Part shown: positions 57,185 through 64,000 of the stretch, piece by piece
Numbering within the stretch: position 1 is the first letter of the stretch
How the letters are laid out: every line of letters begins with the position of its first letter
DNA from: Thamnaconus septentrionalis
Lineage: Eukaryota > Chordata > Actinopteri > Tetraodontiformes > Monacanthidae
Reading direction: 5' to 3'
Assembly: GCA_009823395.1 (NCBI GenBank)
Contig: CM020520.1
Location: 3,572,501 to 3,636,500 of the forward strand
DNA: 64,000 bases
The notes under the pieces: generated by a model
The model's database searches: none
Seen by the model: the letters and a program-made list of their open reading frames with translations, nothing else
What the model was told of the DNA's origin: nothing
Program-made: the position numbers and the translations under genes

Positions 57185-60100
57185 AGAGGACCTCGGGGAC
57201 CACAGCCATGGGCTAGGCAACACAAACGGGTCAATAAACCGGGAGGTGTGGTTCACAAGACAGACCCGAGGGTCACATATTGTGCAAAATATACTTTTGC
57301 CATTGTTTTCTTGCAGTAATATGCATCTCTGGTCAGCTGGTGAGCCTCCCAGACACTAGAGAGCGTCACTGCATTTTGCATGCTGACACAAACACACCTC
57401 TGGAAAAAGTGCACAACATAAAACACGTCACAACATCCTCATCCAGGTATTGTGCGACGTGACAGCTTTTGTTTTGTTTTGTTTTAAAATATGTGTTACG
57501 ATCCAAGTGATGCTTGCTTGGGAGAAGGCGAGCAACATAAAAGCCAATGTGGAGGCAGCAGTTTTTTAAAGATTTACGAGATAACAGATTTCAGAACAAA
57601 AGGAGGTGATGCAACTGGAAGATAAAGGGTCAGATGAATGCTGATGATGCAAAGAAAACTAGCAAAACTAGAATTTTCTCTAGAAACAAAACTGTAACAA
57701 AAAGCTTCACTTTCCTATTTTAATTATGACACATGACCTATTGTGCCTGGTTCATTCAAATGTATTCTTGTTCTACGTACTTTCAACTTCCACTGCAAAC
57801 TGATTTATTTATTTCTGAATCAAACCCAATAAGGTGAGGCACAAAGCTGCTGCGCTGGGGAACCACAGCTCGGAAAATGGGCAAAAACACGCAAGCGCCA
57901 CCAAGCAGAGGAAGAGAAGAAGAGAAAGCAGGACTCAATCCGGCAAGAAGCGACTTTGCGCCTCTCCTCTGTGCAAAAAGAATTGTAATAGAACTCAGAC
58001 CTCCGCAATTCAATTCAAGCCAAACAGGGAGGCTCAGCCCCCCCCCACCCCAACCACCACCACCCTTATCAGCCGCCATCTCTCCCACAGCTAATATTTC
58101 ACTTCAGCTCCCGGGCCTACAGAATGAGAGACGTTTCCATTTCACGTCAGTCATTTCCAGGCCTGTGTGTTACTTGTGTGGTGATAAGTGTTTGACTGAC
58201 TGGGAGTGTCGTTAGTCACTGTCCGGCTGCGAGTGACAGCCACAGATTGACGCTGCTGATGATGAGTCGAAAGGCGCCGAGGCCCGGTGTGTTTCTGCAG
58301 GAAAAAAAAGAAAAAAGAAAAAAACACAAAGTTGATAGAAAAGAGGGGATGATTGAGGGGAGAGAAGAAAGACACTTCACATGCATCTAATGAGAAACAC
58401 GCACGTACCAGCACTTAAAATGGGGGACAGCAAAAAAAAGGATGCTATGTTTAATAATATAACCAGGAGACAACAATCTCATGCTGTTCTAATTCAGAAA
58501 TGGGTTTATCTTTTTTTTTTACATGCATTGTATTTTTAATGTACATATATGTTGCATGTTTTTAATGTGTGCTGGTTGTATGAAAAACAAGCGCTGGGCC
58601 CACTGTTTGACCTTATTTCCCTGGCCCTCCTTAAAGGTGCATTAAACTGACGTTTATTCAGGATTTTTTTTTTTTTAATTTTGAGCCTGCTGCTTCTTTT
58701 TCACAAAACAAATAATATTTGCTTTATTCTTCTTTTGTGTGAAATGCTGGCAGACATTTTGACATTCTTGCTTGTTGCCAAATTCCAGCTCTGCAAAAAT
58801 CGCAGGCTTTAAAGTGAAACACCGTTTCCGTCTTTCCAGGGGACTAAATCATTTTATTCGGATAAAATGCAAAGAAAGATCCCCGTCGCTATGTTGGGGT
58901 TGGAAAAAAGAAAAAGTGGGACTCGGAAAACAACACGTCGGCCTATTCCGCCTCCACCCGCCTGTATATTTACTTTTTAAAAAACCCAGAACTATGAAAT
59001 CATCCACAAGTGCAGGCCTCCCGAGGAGCAGTTGAGACGCTGGTGGATGGATGCGATAGTAAACAAGGCAGTTTAGCGGTCGATGTTCAACATAATGTTA
59101 GTGATCGCGTTTCATTCCGACAGACAGTGTAAACACGCGGTGGCCAGCGGACTGAGCGCGGCCCTGCAGCGGCGACGTGACGGCCTGTGAGTTCCCCTCT
59201 GTTGTGTTTACACTCTGGCTTTTCCAACATTGTGACCAGATCTTGTTTTCTGCGAACTCTAACCGCTTCTTTGCTTCCATTGTCCCAACTTGACCTGTAA
59301 TGCATTTTTTTTTTACCGAGTGCTCTCAGTTCTTTTTTGCAAAATCACTGTGAAAATCTTTTGTTTGTTTTTTTTCTCCAGAAGTGTATAACCTTTCTCT
59401 TCCATTATGAGGGCGATTGAATCATATTCATGACTGCATGACTCCAATGTTCTAACACAGATTAGTATTTCGCTTAAAGAGGATAGAGGGATTTTTCAAC
59501 TTATCTGTAAATGGTACGGCTCGGTTTTCTTCCCACTTTTTCCACTGTGGTTCAGTCTGTCAAAAAAACACACACACACACACACAGCACAAAAATGGAT
59601 GAGGAAGCGACACAACACAACAAGGTCAAAAAGTTCAATGTGTGCAACATGTTTTGGCCCTGGCGCTCTCTGGCGCTCGCTACCCTCTGCTTTACCTCCC
59701 GTCTCGGAGGCCGTGTGATGGACGGGCAGAGCGAGTTGCCGGCTCTGTGAAAAAAAGTGAGCCGAGTCTGACTGCTGCTCTACCTGAGGAGGAGCAAAAA
59801 ACAAAAGAGCCATCTCTACCTGTAGGACTGTGGGAGTCGAGGCTTTGATCTGGACCAGATAGAAGAGAGTAGTTTGATGAAATATTGATGCTTTCTTTTC
59901 TTTCTCTCTCTCTTTTTTTTTTTTTTTAACTGTGTCCTGTGGGAGCTCGCTCTGCTCTCAGGATGTGTGCGCTGATCCACAATAGCGCTCTGTTCCTGGC
60001 GAGATGAGAATGGACTTGACCGTGCAGCTCTTGTGGCTCCTAATGGGCCTAATGATGACCGTCCACACTGGGGGGTCATCAGTTTTTTTGGGGAGTGTTT

Positions 60101-61334
60101 TTCTTGCTGATCAAAAGAAAAGGTCCCCCCCAAAAAAAAATTAGTCCACACCTATGGCAAGAAGAAACACACAAAGAAGCTGTGTAATTTTGACAACACG
60201 CAACCTTGACAGCCGAGCCCGAGCATGACTCAAATCTTTATTTGGTGTTGGGCTGCTTTTTAGGATTTGTAGCGCGTCCTTGAAACAGAGGTGAAACAGC
60301 CCAGAGCGTAAATGTTTCATGCGCGATGCTTTCATGCATGCATTCATGGCTGCAAAACGCCACTTTGGAACTTTGTGCACGCGAATCGAGCGGGAATAAA
60401 GACATCACTTGTCACCGAGTAAATATTTGTTCAAGTTTTCAAAAAAGTTGAACAATGAAGCTCAGTGTTGAGCTGCAGCGGCGGGGATCGCAGATTAAAC
60501 AATGGGAAAAAAAACAAAAAACAACAAAACCTTAAAATTGGATTGTAACTGGACACTGGGAAAGTTTGATGCGAGTTTGTGCAAGTGACCCAAATTCTCC
60601 CGGCAACAATCGTCTCTTTGCGGAGAGAGAAGAGGAGAAAAAAAAAAAAGAAATGAATATTGATAACTGCCTAGAGTGCTTTTGTCTGAAATTTAAGAGG
60701 CCAACACATTCCAATCACAGCGGAAAATAGAGCAAAGTACGAGGGGGCTGGATTTATCTCACTCCCATGCTCACGTTCATACACAGAGATAGTCGGGCCG
60801 GGCATAATGACTTCTGCAAAAAAAAAAAAAAAAAAAAGGAGGACGATTATATGGACTGTATGGCGGTGGGGGTGAGGGGTGGAAAGAGGAAGACATGGAG
60901 AAAGGGGTTGATGAGGGGGCGGAGGAGGGAGGAGGGAGTCTGAGGAGGAGCCAGGGGGGCAGCAGATAGTCTGGGAAAAAGGTCTCGCGTTTAAGTGGAA
61001 TTAACATGCCTGCTCCATTGGACTCCATCTGATAATCATATTCATGCCACACAAGGCTCAGGCCCTCTCCGTTTCATTATTCCCTTTTAATCGGGCCTGA
61101 TAAGGGGGGTGCAGGCCGCCTCGCGCCTTTATTATGTCGTCATTTGGAAGTCCACACCGACGCCATCATGGGAAAATTGCTTCAATAGCCCGAGCGGATA
61201 CAGTTTGTATTATTTCTGACGGATTCAAAATAAGCATAAATATATATATACAGATTTTTTTCCCCATCACTACTGGAGGCTGAGGGGTCTTATCAGTCAT
61301 TCACACTAATGGCCCACTCAAGCCATCCAATCCT

Positions 61335-61361
61335 CTGCTGCTGCTGCTGCTGCTGCTGCTG
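61335..61361. repeat. (CTG)9 microsatellite
   Basis: Nine CTG triplets in intergenic DNA, followed at about 61428-61451 by a CGGA tetranucleotide repeat. No supported coding frame contains either. Confidence 0.9.
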
Positions 61362-62410
61362 GTGGAGGCGGTGTCATGTAAGGGGGGAGGAGTGTGAGCG
61401 CTGCGTTCAGCATCCCGAACCTACAAGCGGACGGACGGACGGACGGACGGACCGAACAACAACCTGAAGTAGATTTCGGTTGACTGGAGGTTTTTTCTTG
61501 TTTCAAGTGGGGAAAACATTCCGAGATCAGCCAAATTCCCCAAACTTCCCGTTTTCTCACAGAGGTGCACGTGGGGTTTGTAGCGCTGATGAAATTCGAC
61601 ATGCTTCAGAAATCTGTTTTCTCTCTGCAGGACGGCAATCATCGCGCAAAGTCACTGTCAATTAACGGTAACACACGTCTGTTAAAACCATCCTCAACTC
61701 CTGCAGGATGATGAAGGAGAAAATATCACTGCAGCGGCTTTTTATTTTCCTATTTATTTTTAGTTTTCCCTTCATTGATACATGCAGGTTTTTTTTGTTG
61801 CAAAAATGCAACCAATTTGGTTGGTTTTGAATTTGCAGAAATACTGCAATACAACTGAGAGATTACATTAAAACATTTGAAGGTAATCTTGAGATGCAAC
61901 AAAGCTACGACAGAATAAGAAATCCAGCGCCGGCTAGCGCTTGGCTCATATGAGAGAAGAAGAAGCGCGAAACAAACGTCCTCTTCAGTGTTGAGAGGAC
62001 ATTTTTTTTTCAAGAGAATTTCTCAAGCGTCTTGTTTTCAGCCTCAGTAACGCCGAGCCGGCGGCCTTCCAGCGAAGCACATCTGCGTGGACATAATACG
62101 CTTGCGCTGCCGTATCCATTTCACGGCGACATCTGTCCGGCAGCTCGGAATTAAAGGCAAAAATCCAAATGCCAACACAACATTCTGCCAAGTATTGATT
62201 TACTGTTCCTGCCGGGGTAACGTGCGAGCGTCGCAGGCTGACATATTAGCTGAGCGAGGCCGCGGCCACGCCGGGGAACTCACTCCCTCATTGCGCAACC
62301 CCCCCCCCTCCCCCATCCCCCAGCACCACCACTTCTTCTTCTCCCTTTTTTTATTTTTGTTTTTTATTTATAACATTTTTTAAAAGCTGCAGATATTCTC
62401 TCTCTCACTC

Positions 62411-62442
<32 letters not shown>

Positions 62443-63202
62443 CCGCTGCACCTCCCTGCCTGTGGATCTCAGGCTCTGGAACAAACAGGAGTTCCTGCTT
62501 AATTGGGGTGAGATCTGGGGCTTAAAGAGGGCCAAGAAAGGACCCGAACCCCTTTTTTTTTTCCTTCTCTCCTCCCTCCTCCAGAATCGCTTTGGCTACA
62601 GAGGTGCTTTTGATGTGTGCTTTGGCTCTTGCGAGGCCCGACTCTGGAATATGTTCTTGGGAGACCATTGGTTACTTGCCTCCGGGCAGAATCTCAATCC
62701 CCGCGATCCTGGCCCTCTTTGATGAAATACTTTCGGGAGCCGCTAACCCCGCTGATGCCCATGTGCACTCTCGACTCCCCCCTCCGCCTCCCCCCTCTTC
62801 CCCTTTACCTTCTTGTCCTCCCCCACCTCCACGTTCCTCGGATTCTCTTTGAGAGATTCATAACAAGGACTTTATCTCTGTGTAGCCGCGGCCAGATGAG
62901 CACCGGCTGACAAACTGACAGGAGAATTAGTCGTGTCTTTGCACGGCACCTCTGACCGCCTCCGACTCCGGACTGCGCTCCCTCAGCACAGCCGCTCCCT
63001 CCCGATGCCGAGCTGGGTCCGCACAACGCGCTAAATGACCCACTTCACACGACGACCACGCTGGCCGACTCAGATATTCAAAGCACCCTCCAGCCGTCCA
63101 CACCCTCTCCCATTCAAAATCCATATTCACATCCTGACGAGTTTATCGGTGACAAAAGGCATCGATTGCTGTCACCAGAAGCTCTGACTTATTAATCTGT
63201 GC

Positions 63203-63352
<150 letters not shown>

Positions 63353-63798
63353 GCTTCTTGGTGGACTTGACCTCGTGGCCACACGCACACATTCAAAATA
63401 CGGCTGGGGCGATTAGCCGCTGATTTTCTCCTCCTCAGACTCCCACCTCTTCATTGATTGAACGCGCACCCCAAAGACCCCTTTTTAACCACATCATTTC
63501 CCTGTATATCGATTATGTATATTGATTAGAACCTCCGCCTACAGGAGGGCTCCTCGCCGCCCTGCCCCGGCCGGCCGCCGCGTTAGCGTGTTGCTCTGTC
63601 AGAGGGAAGGGGCGGGGCCGGGGGGCGGGTTGAGGAGGGGGACCTTCTCCTTCTCTCACACATCCACAAGTTCCCGACCGGCCAGTCAAGTCGGCGGCCC
63701 ATGAATGATAACTAGGCTTTCACGGCTGGGTAATTAAGAAATAATGTCCAGTGAAGCACCGTGACTTGAAGTGGATTCAAGCTGATTTTTCTAATTTA

Positions 63799-63925
63799 AT
63801 ATTTACTTTTATTTTCTGTTGTTCAAACAAATAAAGATGTAAAGATGTTACCAGCTTCACAGTTTCAAGCAGCTAACATCTTTACATCTTTATTTGTCCG
63901 AACAAAAGAAAATAAGAGTAAATGT
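63799..63925. repeat. Imperfect inverted repeat, 52-nt arms, possible MITE or hairpin
   Basis: The left arm, 63799-63850, and right arm, 63874-63925, are inverse complements. The inner 23 bases (CAAATAAAGATGTAAAGATG and onward) match perfectly. The outer part has a handful of mismatches. The loop of 23 bases is unrelated. No flanking target-site duplication is clear before the window ends. Confidence 0.85.
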
Positions 63926-64000
63926 ACCAATGAAGACAAAATGAACGTTTTCAGTCTAAATTACTCCGACGTTATTATTCTTCTATTGGCTTTTGAACGT

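Overview
The window is vertebrate nuclear DNA, almost certainly from a teleost fish. It has spliced genes with mostly short introns, abundant microsatellites, and a gene set (pdss1, abi1, acbd5, mastl, yme1l1) that is clustered on human chromosome 10p12. It also holds two genes typical of fish rather than mammals at this locus: a second selenoprotein-O-like gene and an animal polyketide synthase. I could assign every coding exon of seven genes by reading splice sites and frames. Six of the seven open frames close exactly; yme1l1 is one base out.

Layout: selenoo-like (minus, 928-5238, 19 coding exons, 581 aa); pdss1 (plus, 5779-8765, 11 exons, 421 aa); abi1 (minus, 10885-30185, 12 exons, 562 aa); acbd5 (plus, 31393-35122, 12 exons, 494 aa); mastl (minus, 37279-41608, 12 exons, 822 aa); yme1l1 (plus, 42273-47224, 18 exons, 714 aa if one extra base is discounted); polyketide synthase (plus, 48431-55122, 6 exons, 2086 aa). 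From 55.1 kb to the end I see no gene, only repeats, a tandem tRNA-like array, a GATA microsatellite and an imperfect hairpin.

The first six genes alternate strands. They form three head-to-head pairs with short shared promoter regions (selenoo/pdss1, abi1/acbd5, mastl/yme1l1) and two tail-to-tail pairs with nearly touching 3' ends. Compared with the human order as I know it, the acbd5-mastl-yme1l1 block is inverted relative to pdss1-abi1. Several products act in mitochondria or peroxisomes (PDSS1 in ubiquinone side-chain synthesis, YME1L1 in the inner membrane, ACBD5 on peroxisomes), but the genes are not a pathway cluster.

The most interesting gene is the polyketide synthase. It is a FAS-like iterative type I enzyme, KS-AT-DH-(pseudo-KR/pseudo-ER)-KR-ACP, with intact KS, AT, DH, KR and ACP residues, a degraded enoyl reductase and no thioesterase, so a polyene-type product is expected. 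Unlike its neighbours it has a TATA box. It also has one splice donor that reads GG instead of GT. Other points worth a second look are the Sec-to-Cys replacement and apparent signal peptide in the selenoo-like gene, a one-base frameshift in yme1l1, a polyglutamine insertion and a 590-bp GA tract in abi1, and the tRNA-like array.
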